From contig JAEZEN010000405.1 of NCBI GenBank assembly GCA_023433185.1, positions 1 through 11,345 on the forward strand: a stretch of 11,345 bases of DNA, in the 5' to 3' direction. Source of the DNA: Pseudomonadota bacterium. Its GTDB lineage: Bacteria > Pseudomonadota > Alphaproteobacteria > Rhizobiales > Kaistiaceae. A program made the position numbers and the translations under genes. Under the pieces are notes generated by a model that was not told the origin of the DNA, searched no databases, and worked only from the letters and a program-made list of their open reading frames with translations. Of this stretch, positions 1 to 6,028 are shown in pieces (the first letter of the stretch is position 1; each line of letters begins with the position of its first letter).

Positions 1-1266
1 GATGGGGGCGGCGAGGTCGGCGAGCGAATCGAAGACGATGGCCCGGCCGGAATGGGCGAGGAGCGCCGGCGTCGCCGCCGCCTGCTTGATCAGCGCCCCG
101 TTGGGGGCAAGGTTGCCATGGAGCACGCGGATGCCGCCGCCGCTGTGGATCGGGTTGCTCCGCGGCCGAACCACGTCCTGCGGCCATGCCGGGGGCGCCG
201 CGGCAAGGTTCTCGCCAAGCGTCCGGCCGTTCACCGCAAGCGCGGACATCTCGAGGAGCGGGGCGATCTCGCGGAGGATGGGTGCCAGCCCTCCGGCCTT
301 CTGGAGGTCCTCCATGTAGTGCTGGCCCGCCGGCTTGAGGTCGACCAGGACCGGGGTCTCGCGGCCGAGGCGGTCGATCGTCGCGAGGTCGATGTCGATG
401 CCGAGCCGCCCGGCGACGGCGGCGAGGTGGATGATGCCGTTGGTCGAGCCGCCGGCCGCCTGGAGGACCCGGCTCGCGTTCATGAAGGCGGCTTCGGTCA
501 TGACCGCGCTCGGCCGCGGGCCGCCGGTCCGGGCGAGGCGGACGGCCTCCGTCCCGGTGGCTTCAGCGTGGCGCAGGCGATCGGCGTCGACGGCGGGAAT
601 CGCGGCCCCGCCCGGCAGCATCATGCCGAGCGCCTCGGCGACCAGCGCCATCGTCGAGGCCGTGCCCATCACCATGCAGGTGCCGGGTCCGGGCGCCAGG
701 CGGTCGCCGAGTTCGGCGATCTCGGCCTCGCTCACCGTGCCGGCCCGGTGCATGCCCCAGAAGCGGCGGCAGTCGGTGCAGGCGCCGAGACGCTCGCCAC
801 GCCAGCTGCCGGTGATCATCGGGCCGGTCACCTCGAGGATCGCCGGCCGGTCGACGCTAGCCGCCGCCATCAGGAGCGCCGGAACCGTCTTGTCGCAGCC
901 GCCGATCAGCACGACCGAGTCCATCGGCTGGGCGCGAATCAACTCCTCCGCATCCATCGCCATGAGGTTGCGGAGGAACATCGAGGTCGGGTGGGCGAAT
1001 GCCTCGTGGATCGAGACGATGGGGAAGGGGATCGGCAGCCCGCCGGCGAGCATCACCCCGCGCTTGACCGCCTCGATCAGGTCGGGAACGTTCCTGTGGC
1101 AGGCATTGTAGCCGGAGAAGGTGTCGGTGATGCCGACGATTGGCCGGTCGAGGGCCTCGTCGGAGTAGCCCATCGCCTTGATGAAGGCCTTGCGGAGGAA
1201 GAGCGAGAACCCGGCGTCGCCGTAGTGGGCGAGCCCTCTCCGCATGCCCGAGGGACCGTCTGCCAT
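1..1266 (-). CDS. IlvD/Edd-family sugar-acid dehydratase (aldonate or dihydroxy-acid dehydratase), 3' part missing
   Basis: This enzyme should dehydrate a sugar acid (aldonate) to a 2-keto-3-deoxy acid in the cytoplasm using an Fe-S cluster and Mg2+. The minus-strand frame is open from the ATG at 1264-1266 to the window edge, giving 422 residues; the family usually has about 570-600, so the C-terminal quarter with the catalytic Ser region lies outside. The three expected cluster cysteines are visible: C56 (YNACHRN), C124 (IGGCDKTVPA) and C197 (GPGTCMVMGTAST). The opening RGLAHYGDAGFSLFLRKAF and the SIHEAFAHPTSMFLRN stretch match, from memory, the L-arabinonate/pentonate dehydratase branch more than biosynthetic IlvD. 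A GGAAG ribosome site (1278-1282) lies 11 nt upstream of the ATG. The gene diverges from the PLP-enzyme gene. The family call is firm; the substrate is inferred. An internal histidine-rich region or stop is not seen. Confidence 0.9.
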   Translation of the reverse strand, partial: MADGPSGMRRGLAHYGDAGFSLFLRKAFIKAMGYSDEALDRPIVGITDTFSGYNACHRNVPDLIEAVKRGVMLAGGLPIPFPIVSIHEAFAHPTSMFLRNLMAMDAEELIRAQPMDSVVLIGGCDKTVPALLMAAASVDRPAILEVTGPMITGSWRGERLGACTDCRRFWGMHRAGTVSEAEIAELGDRLAPGPGTCMVMGTASTMALVAEALGMMLPGGAAIPAVDADRLRHAEATGTEAVRLARTGGPRPSAVMTEAAFMNASRVLQAAGGSTNGIIHLAAVAGRLGIDIDLATIDRLGRETPVLVDLKPAGQHYMEDLQKAGGLAPILREIAPLLEMSALAVNGRTLGENLAAAPPAWPQDVVRPRSNPIHSGGGIRVLHGNLAPNGALIKQAAATPALLAHSGRAIVFDSLADLAAPI

Positions 1267-1366
1267 TGCTGTCGAGTCTTCCGTTGCGCCGGTTTCCTGC
1301 TTAGGGCAGGCGCCACCGAAAGTCACCGTTGGCGGATCGGACGGCGCCATCGGTGGTCCTGTTGCG

Positions 1367-1390
1367 GCGCATGGTTGACAACCCGTGCGC
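1367..1390. promoter_or_regulatory. Palindromic candidate operator in the divergent promoter region
   Basis: The core GGTTGACAACC (1373-1383) is a perfect inverted repeat around A1378. Matching GCGCA/TGCGC arms (1367-1371 and 1386-1390) extend it with a one-base offset. It sits between two divergent genes and contains TTGACA on the plus strand and TTGTCA on the minus strand, so a bound regulator could block both promoters. The binding protein is unknown; GntR- or IclR-type factors are possible. Seen directly as a repeat; function is inferred. Confidence 0.45.
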
Positions 1391-1403
1391 CCTGCCTGCG
1401 AAT
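1375..1403 (+). promoter_or_regulatory. Candidate sigma-70 promoter for the PLP-enzyme/dehydrogenase unit
   Basis: A perfect -35 box TTGACA (1375-1380) is followed after 17 nt by the weak -10 candidate GCGAAT (1398-1403). Transcription would then begin near 1410, about 60 nt before the ATG at 1473, at the base of the first GC hairpin. The -10 match is poor, so the call rests mainly on the -35 box, the spacing and the divergent context. Confidence 0.35.
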
Positions 1404-1409
1404 TGCAGC

Positions 1410-1446
1410 GGGCGGCCCCCGCCGCCCGGGCGGGCGGGTCCGCCCG
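1410..1446 (+). repeat. Two tandem GC hairpins in the leader of the PLP-enzyme gene
   Basis: Hairpin 1 is GGGCGGC (1410-1416), loop CCCC, GCCGCCC (1421-1427). Hairpin 2 is CGGGCG (1431-1436), loop GGTC, CGCCCG (1441-1446). They end 26 nt before the proposed start codon and are followed by a run of eight C residues (1451-1456 and neighbours), not by T residues, so they are not a normal intrinsic terminator. They may stabilise the 5' end or limit translation. G-runs on the minus strand also give some G-quadruplex potential here. Confidence 0.5.
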
Positions 1447-1472
1447 ATCCCCCCCCAGGCGGCGAGTTTTCG

Positions 1473-2699
1473 ATGACCTCAACCAATGGGATGAGCGACC
1501 CGCTGTCCCGCTTCGGGTTGACCCCGGTCATCAACGCCTCGGGGACGATGACGACGCTCGGCGCCTCGCGGGTGGCGACGGAGGTGCGGGAGGCGGTCGA
1601 CGCCATCCTCCAGCGGTTCGTGATCATCGACGAACTGCACGCCGCGGCCTCCGGCATCATCGCCCGGGCGACGGGCGCCGAGGCCGGCTACGTCACGTCC
1701 TCCTCGGCCTCGGCCATCGCCCTCGCTTCGGCTGCCGCCATCACCGGCGACGATCTCGCGGCGATCGAGGCGCTGCCGGATGCCGGCGGGCGCGAGCGGC
1801 GGGTGGCGGTGATGACCAGTCACATGGTCAACTATGGCGGGCCGCTGCCGCAAGCGATCGCCGCCTCCGGTGCGGCGGTGGTTCCGCTCGGCACGGCAGC
1901 GCTCTGCGAGACCTATCACCTCGAGGCGGCGATCCGCGCCGGCCTCGCCGCCGCGGTGTACGTCGTCTCCCATCACACCGTGCGCGAGGGCGAACTGCCC
2001 CTGCCGCTCTTCATCGAGATCTGCCGGGCGCAGGGCGTGCCGGTGATCGTCGACATGGCCGCGGAATACGATCTCCGCGGCCCGGTGGTGCTTGGCGCCG
2101 ATGCGGTGATCTGGTCGGGACACAAGTTCCTCGGCGGCCCGACCAGCGGTATCGTCGCGGGGCGTGCGGCGATGATCCGGGCGATGGTGCTCCAGAACCG
2201 CGGGCTCGGGCGCCTGATGAAGGCCGGCAAGGAGGCCGTCGCCGGGGCGCTCGCCGCCCTCGAGGCCTGGGCGCGTCGCGATCATGCGGCCGAGGTGGAG
2301 CGGGAAGGCCGGATCGTCGACGCCTGGATCGAAGCGCTGTCTGGCGAGCCCGGCCTGGCGCTTGCCCGCCATGGCGACTGGACCGGCAACCCGGTGGTCC
2401 GCGCCGAGATCCGGGTCGATCCGGCGCTGGCCGGACTTCACGCCTGGGAGCTGGCCGAACGCTGCCTCGTCGGGACCCCGGCCGTGGCGCTCCGCGACGA
2501 CCTGTCGATGCACCAGCTTCTCTATCTCGACCCGTGCAACGTCACCGCCGGGGAGGCGGCCATCGTCGCCGAGCGCATCCGTGCGGTCTGCTCGACGGCC
2601 CGCGCCCGCGGCGACGGGCTCAAGCGGGACTGGGTCGCGGAGAAGCGCGCGCGGGGGCAGGCACCGACGCCCTGGCTTGACCGCGCGTCGCATGGTTAG
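1473..2699 (+). CDS. SelA/DgaE-fold PLP-dependent enzyme (aminotransferase class V-like; possible sugar-acid ammonia-lyase)
   Basis: A 408-residue cytoplasmic fold-type I PLP enzyme of the SelA-like group, which contains D-glucosaminate-6-phosphate ammonia-lyase (DgaE) as well as selenocysteine synthase. K218 in SGHKFLGGPTSGIVAG is the Schiff-base lysine, and D194 in VIVDMAAEYD is the expected partner of the pyridine nitrogen. The N-terminal TPVINASGTMTTLG and the YVVSHHTVREGELPL stretch are typical of the group. It lacks the long tRNA-binding N-terminal domain of true SelA. The frame stays open back to an ATG at 1329, but those extra 48 residues are proline/arginine-rich and lie in the hairpin leader. 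ATG 1473, with a weak GGCGAG before it, fits better; ATG 1491 is also possible. The dehydrogenase follows 67 bp later, probably in the same transcript. The family is well supported; the reaction is inferred. Confidence 0.88.
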   Translation: MTSTNGMSDPLSRFGLTPVINASGTMTTLGASRVATEVREAVDAILQRFVIIDELHAAASGIIARATGAEAGYVTSSSASAIALASAAAITGDDLAAIEALPDAGGRERRVAVMTSHMVNYGGPLPQAIAASGAAVVPLGTAALCETYHLEAAIRAGLAAAVYVVSHHTVREGELPLPLFIEICRAQGVPVIVDMAAEYDLRGPVVLGADAVIWSGHKFLGGPTSGIVAGRAAMIRAMVLQNRGLGRLMKAGKEAVAGALAALEAWARRDHAAEVEREGRIVDAWIEALSGEPGLALARHGDWTGNPVVRAEIRVDPALAGLHAWELAERCLVGTPAVALRDDLSMHQLLYLDPCNVTAGEAAIVAERIRAVCSTARARGDGLKRDWVAEKRARGQAPTPWLDRASHG

Positions 2700-2715
2700 G
2701 GGCAAGTGACCCCGC

Positions 2716-2731
2716 GGGCCCGGCCGGGTCC
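2716..2731. repeat. GC palindrome between the two plus-strand genes
   Basis: The 16-bp stretch 2716-2731 (GGGCCCGG/CCGGGTCC) is an inverted repeat with one G-T mismatch, lying in the 67-bp gap after the PLP-enzyme gene. There is no T-tract, so read-through to the dehydrogenase is expected. It may be an mRNA-processing or stability hairpin, or simply chance in very GC-rich DNA. Confidence 0.3.
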
Positions 2732-2766
2732 GGGGGCCGCCATTCCGCCAGGGAAGGGAGAGACGC

Positions 2767-3813
2767 ATGGGCCACCGCCACCTCGACTACGGGTTCCCGA
2801 CCGTCATGGGCCGCGGGCTGTTCGGCGAGTTCCGGAACTTCGTCAATCCGCCGTTCCTGATCGTCACCATGCCCGATCTGTGGGAGATGTTCCGTCACGA
2901 GTTCGAAGGCGCCGACTACCGGCTCTACATGACCGGCTCGATCGAGCAGGCCGATCTGGAACGCGACGCCGCCGCGCTGACCGATGTCCGGTCGGTCGTC
3001 GGCCTCGGCGGCGGCCAGGCCCTCGACGTCGCCAAGTACTTCGCATGGCGCCGCGGCCTGACGCTGTTCCAGGCGCCCACCGCGCTGTCGGTCAATGCCG
3101 TCTATTCCCATCGCTCCGGGGTGCGCGAGAACGGCGTGGTCATGTACCGCGGCTACGCCGTTCCGGAGTGCATCTTCATCGACTACGACGTTCTGCGCGC
3201 CGCCCCGCGCCATCTGAACTGGTCGGGGATCGGGGATGTGCTCTGCTTCCACACCGGCGTCCTCGACTGGCAGTACGCCCGCGACCGGGGCAAGATCGAG
3301 GAGAAGTGGCCCTACGATCCCGATCTCGCCCGCCAGTCGCTCGCCAAGGTGCGGGGCATCGTCGAGAACATCGACGGCATCCGGGCGATGACCGACGCCG
3401 GCATCGACGCGCTCGTTGACGGGCTCAAGTGGGGCACGTCCTTCCAGGGCTCCGGCTGGTGCCCGCGCCACATCGAGGGCACCGACCATTTCCTGTTCTA
3501 TACGCTCGAGAAGCAGACCGGCCGCAGGTTCCTCCATGGCCAGCCCGTCGGCCTCGGCATCGTCGTCGGCTCGATGCTCCACGAGAACGGCGCCGAGGAG
3601 ATGCTCGACACCATTGCCGGCATCGGCCTCGACGTCCGCCCGGAAGCGATGGGCCTGACCTGGGACCAGGCCGTCGAGGGTCTGACCGGCATGCGCGCCT
3701 ATATCAGCGGGCTGCCGCTGTGGCATTCGCTGGCCCATGATGCCGAGATCACCCCCGGGTTCGTCGCCGACCTCAAGAGCCGCCTCGATCGGGCCTACGC
3801 CCACCGTGCCTAG
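2767..3813 (+). CDS. Iron-containing alcohol dehydrogenase family protein, AraM/EgsA (sn-glycerol-1-phosphate dehydrogenase)-like
   Basis: A 348-residue cytoplasmic NAD(P)- and metal-dependent dehydrogenase. The nucleotide-binding motif is GLGGGQALDVAKY (79-91). It is followed by APTALSVNAVYSH (103-115), and by likely metal ligands D157 (GIGDVL), H235 (PRHIEGTDH) and H257 (FLHGQPVGLG). The SVNA..SH and LHG..VG motifs point to the AraM/EgsA branch, not to butanol or glycerol dehydrogenases. The start is clear: the strong Shine-Dalgarno GGAAGGGAG (2752-2760) lies 6 nt before the ATG. It follows the SelA-fold gene in what looks like a two-gene operon. In bacteria such enzymes often sit in sugar loci, so a polyol-phosphate or sugar substrate is more likely than archaeal-type lipid synthesis. 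The substrate is unproven. The HIEGTDHF region differs from the GAEHHISHF form of Bacillus AraM as I remember it, which may signal a different substrate. Confidence 0.87.
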   Translation: MGHRHLDYGFPTVMGRGLFGEFRNFVNPPFLIVTMPDLWEMFRHEFEGADYRLYMTGSIEQADLERDAAALTDVRSVVGLGGGQALDVAKYFAWRRGLTLFQAPTALSVNAVYSHRSGVRENGVVMYRGYAVPECIFIDYDVLRAAPRHLNWSGIGDVLCFHTGVLDWQYARDRGKIEEKWPYDPDLARQSLAKVRGIVENIDGIRAMTDAGIDALVDGLKWGTSFQGSGWCPRHIEGTDHFLFYTLEKQTGRRFLHGQPVGLGIVVGSMLHENGAEEMLDTIAGIGLDVRPEAMGLTWDQAVEGLTGMRAYISGLPLWHSLAHDAEITPGFVADLKSRLDRAYAHRA

Positions 3814-3855
3814 GAAAGCGATGCTCGCCACCAACCGCGGACTCCGGCAACTTCG

Positions 3856-3898
3856 GCGCCACCGGGCCCGGCCACCGTTCGGTCCCGCGACGTGGCGC
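3856..3898. terminator. Inverted-repeat cluster in the convergent gap, possible bidirectional terminator
   Basis: The 86-bp gap between two converging genes holds GCGCCAC (3856-3862) paired with GTGGCGC (3892-3898). Inside it are CGGGCCCG (3863-3870) and ACCG-TT-CGGT (3874-3883). Position and structure suit transcription termination for both genes. No T-tract follows on either strand, so this would be a weak or factor-dependent terminator. Confidence 0.3.
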
Positions 3899-3899
3899 G

Positions 3900-4739
3900 T
3901 CAGGTGATGAAGTCGACGTCGAAGTGGGAGGCCTTGAGCTTCAGCCCGGGGTCGAGTTCGGCGAACTTCACCTTGCGGGTGGAGCCGGTGCCGTCGGCGT
4001 CGTAGAAGAGGTCGCCGCTCTTCTTGTCGTAGATGATGCGGTCCTTGGCATCCTCGGCCTTCCGACCGATCGCGAAGGCGGACTTGGCCAACGGCCCCGC
4101 ATCCAGTTCCGTGAAGCGTTCGGCGTCGAGGAAGATCGAATCGGCGCGATGCTTGAAGTCCTTGATGCGGTGAACGGCGTCGATGTCGCCGGCCGCGGTG
4201 AAGGCGAAGGTGTCGGCGCCTTTGTTGCCGAAGAGCTTGTCGGCCTTGCCGCGCCCCTCGAGCCAGTCGTCTCCCTTCCCGCCCTTCATGACATCGCGGC
4301 CGGGCCCGCCATAGAGGAAGTCGTCTCCGCCCTTGCCGAGGAACTTGCCCTTCACGGTCGAGCCAAACATGTGATCGGTGCCGGAGGTGCCGACTTCACG
4401 GACCTGGCCGAAGAACGTCGCGTAGAAGGCCAGTTCGCTACCGTCCTCCTCGTTGGCGGCGCCGAACGCCGCTTTGAGAACCTGCTTTACCGTGAGCGAG
4501 TAGCCCGATCCGGTCATCACCTTGACGTCGCCCTTGTAGACGTCGAAGGCGGTGACGGTGCCCCGGTCGACGACATCGCCATCGAGGATGAACGTGCCCG
4601 TGAAGACGACCTTCGCGCCGCCGCCGCTGAACTCCTAGGTCGTCGTGGTCGCGAGGCCTTCCGCTCCCCCCAGCGCCGACTGGAGGTCGCCCGCCGGAAA
4701 GGCCTCGGCAACGAGATGTCTTGCAACCGGGAGTGCCAT
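3900..4739 (-). pseudogene. Small RTX calcium-binding secreted protein, frame interrupted by an amber codon
   Basis: Five RTX nonapeptides lie at about 4209-4337 (GKGGDDFLY, GGPGRDVMK, GGKGDDWLE, then GRGKADKLF and GNKGADTFA). After them comes the C-terminal region typical of type I-secreted RTX proteins (SGDLFYDADGTGS, KVKFAELD, ending ASHFDVDFIT). The protein would fold outside the cell on binding Ca2+; no protease or lipase domain is present. The best start is ATG 4737-4739 with an AGGAG site (4749-4753) 9 nt upstream. That frame meets TAG at 4635-4637 after 34 codons, then continues in phase through RTX-like sequence (EFSGGGAKVVFTGTF, TVTAFDVYKGDVKV) to the TGA at 3900. Read through, the product would have about 279 residues. 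An internal start (GTG 4520 or ATG 4517) could give about 205 residues but has no good ribosome site. It may be a pseudogene, a sequence error or a gene with a shorter start. The RTX call is firm; its state is not. Confidence 0.72.
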
Positions 4740-4795
4740 CGTCCACCGCTCCTGACCTCGGGGCGCAGAGCCCGAGCGACAGGCCTGGACCCATC

Positions 4796-4835
4796 CGGGC
4801 GCGGGTGCAGTGACGTGGGTCACACCCGGCGCCCG
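4796..4835. promoter_or_regulatory. Bulged hairpin containing a CRP-like GTGA-N6-TCAC motif
   Basis: In the 144-bp gap between the oxidoreductase stop and the RTX start, CGGGCGC-GGGTG (4796-4807) pairs with CACCC-GGCGCCCG (4823-4835). The inner GTGAC (4810-4814) and GTCAC (4819-4823) add further pairing. The inner part reads AGTGACGTGGGTCACA, which fits the CRP/FNR-family half-site pattern GTGA-N6-TCAC. It lies 71-84 bp upstream of the RTX start and 49-88 bp beyond the oxidoreductase stop. It could therefore be an operator for the RTX gene, an operon-end hairpin, or both. There is no T-tract. The two roles are not separable from sequence. Confidence 0.4.
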
Positions 4836-4883
4836 TGGGCGACGCGACGGCAGATCGCCCGGCGCGAGCGCGGGGCGACGGCC

Positions 4884-6023
4884 TCAGGCGAGGAGCCGCC
4901 GCGCCTCGGCGCCGGTGAGCGGTGCCGGCCGTTCCACGCTCGAGCGGATGCGGACGTGGCGGCGCTCGGCGGCGGCGACGAGGATCGACTCCATCACGTC
5001 GACGACATGGGCGGCGAGCCGGCCGGAGCAACGTGGCTCGCGGTTCCGGTTGGCGGCGTCGACGAGGTCGGCGACGCCGAGCATCCGGTAGTTGGCCCGT
5101 GTCGGCTCCCTCGCCGGCCAGTTCGGCGCGCCGAAGGCCTCCGTGGCGGTATCGACCAGCTCGTAGTCGCCGGCGCCGACCGAGGTCGCGATCGTGCCGC
5201 CGAAGAAGTTCGGGTCCGGGATCAGCATCGTGCCCTTCTCGCCGTAGAGCTCGATGGGATTGGGATGGCCGTGCTTCCACACGTCCCAGCTCGCACCGAG
5301 CGTCACCTGGGCGCCGTTCGCGAACTCCATCACGGCGCTGACCGTGGTCGGCGTGCTTACCTTGACCGACTTGCCCTTCATCGGCCCCTCGGCCGAGACG
5401 GTGCGGGTCGGGAAGCCCTTCTTGGCCATCGCCACCACGCCCTTCACCGGGCCGAGCAGGCTGATCAGTGTCGTGATGTAATACGGCCCGATGTCGAAGA
5501 TCGGTCCCGCGCCCGGCTTGAAGAAAAAGCCCGGATTGGGGTGCCAGTGCTCCATGCCGTGGCTCATCACATAGGCGGTGCCGGCGACGACCGGTCCGAT
5601 GGTGCCCTTGTCGATGAGCCGGCGGGCGAGCTGGGCGCCGCCGCCGAGGAAGGTGTCGGGGGCGCCGCCGAGCTTGACATTGCGCCGGTCGGCCTCGGCG
5701 ACCAGCTTCTTCGCCGCCGCCGCGGAGAGTGCGAGCGGCTTCTCGGTATAGGCGTTCTTGCCCGCCGAGAGGATCGCGAGCGTCACGTCGTAGTGGGCGG
5801 CGGGGATGGTGAGGTTGATGACGGTGTCGATCTCGTCGCTCGCGAGCAGGCGGTCGACGCTCATCGCCGCGACGCCGTACTTCTCCGCCTTCGCCCTGGC
5901 GAGCGGTACCTTGATGTCGGCGCAAGCGACGATCCCGACGCCCTTGAACAGCGGCGCGAACTCGAAATAGGTATCGGAGATGTTGCCTCAGCCGATGATG
6001 CCGATGCGATTGGTCCTGGCCAT
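4884..6023 (-). pseudogene. Gfo/Idh/MocA-family oxidoreductase with in-frame TGA at codon 12
   Basis: An NAD(P)-dependent sugar/inositol-type dehydrogenase of 379 codons. From the ATG at 6021-6023 it reads MARTNRIGIIG, TGA (5988-5990), GNISDTYF. The family motif here is G-x-G-N-I-S, usually GCGNIS, so the TGA stands where Cys is normal. The rest is intact: the catalytic-site motif E94-K95-P96 (YTEKPLALS), the HWHPNPGFFFKPGAGPIFDIGPYY active-site segment (159-182) and a normal C-terminus. A GAAGGG ribosome site (6032-6037) precedes the ATG, which is only 5 bp past the isomerase stop, so the 6023 start is convincing. The next ATG (5864) would remove the nucleotide-binding loop. TGA is used as the true stop by this gene and by neighbours, so a genetic-code change is not indicated. 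Either the gene is newly inactivated or the base is wrong. It is the last gene of the transporter operon. Confidence 0.85.
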
Positions 6024-6028
6024 TGCCG

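Noticed and set aside
1329..1472. N-terminal extension of the PLP enzyme from ATG 1329
   Set aside because: The added residues are Pro/Arg/Gly-rich, cover the candidate promoter, palindrome and hairpins, and do not look like the start of this family.
1473..2699. Annotation as L-seryl-tRNA(Sec) selenium transferase (SelA)
   Set aside because: It is shorter than SelA, has no N-terminal tRNA-binding domain, no selB or selC is nearby, and the context is sugar catabolism. Only the PLP fold is shared.
2767..3813. Archaeal-type membrane lipid synthesis through glycerol-1-phosphate
   Set aside because: No GGGP synthase-like gene or lipid gene is present; bacterial AraM-like genes commonly sit in sugar loci, as here.
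2620..3834. 404-codon open frame on the minus strand opposite the dehydrogenase
   Set aside because: The plus-strand gene has a strong Shine-Dalgarno site and family motifs; the opposite frame has neither.
5988..5990. Selenocysteine insertion at the UGA of the oxidoreductase, encouraged by the Cys position and a SelA-like gene nearby
   Set aside because: The residue is in a nucleotide-binding loop with no redox role. I see no convincing bacterial SECIS stem with a GG-U tip just after the UGA, only a weak CGCC/GGCG pairing about 30 nt away. The SelA-fold protein also lacks the features of true selenocysteine synthase.
4884..6023. Alternative genetic code with TGA as Trp
   Set aside because: Neighbouring genes use TGG for Trp and TGA as real stops, including the end of this gene, the isomerase, the ATPase, one permease and the RTX gene.
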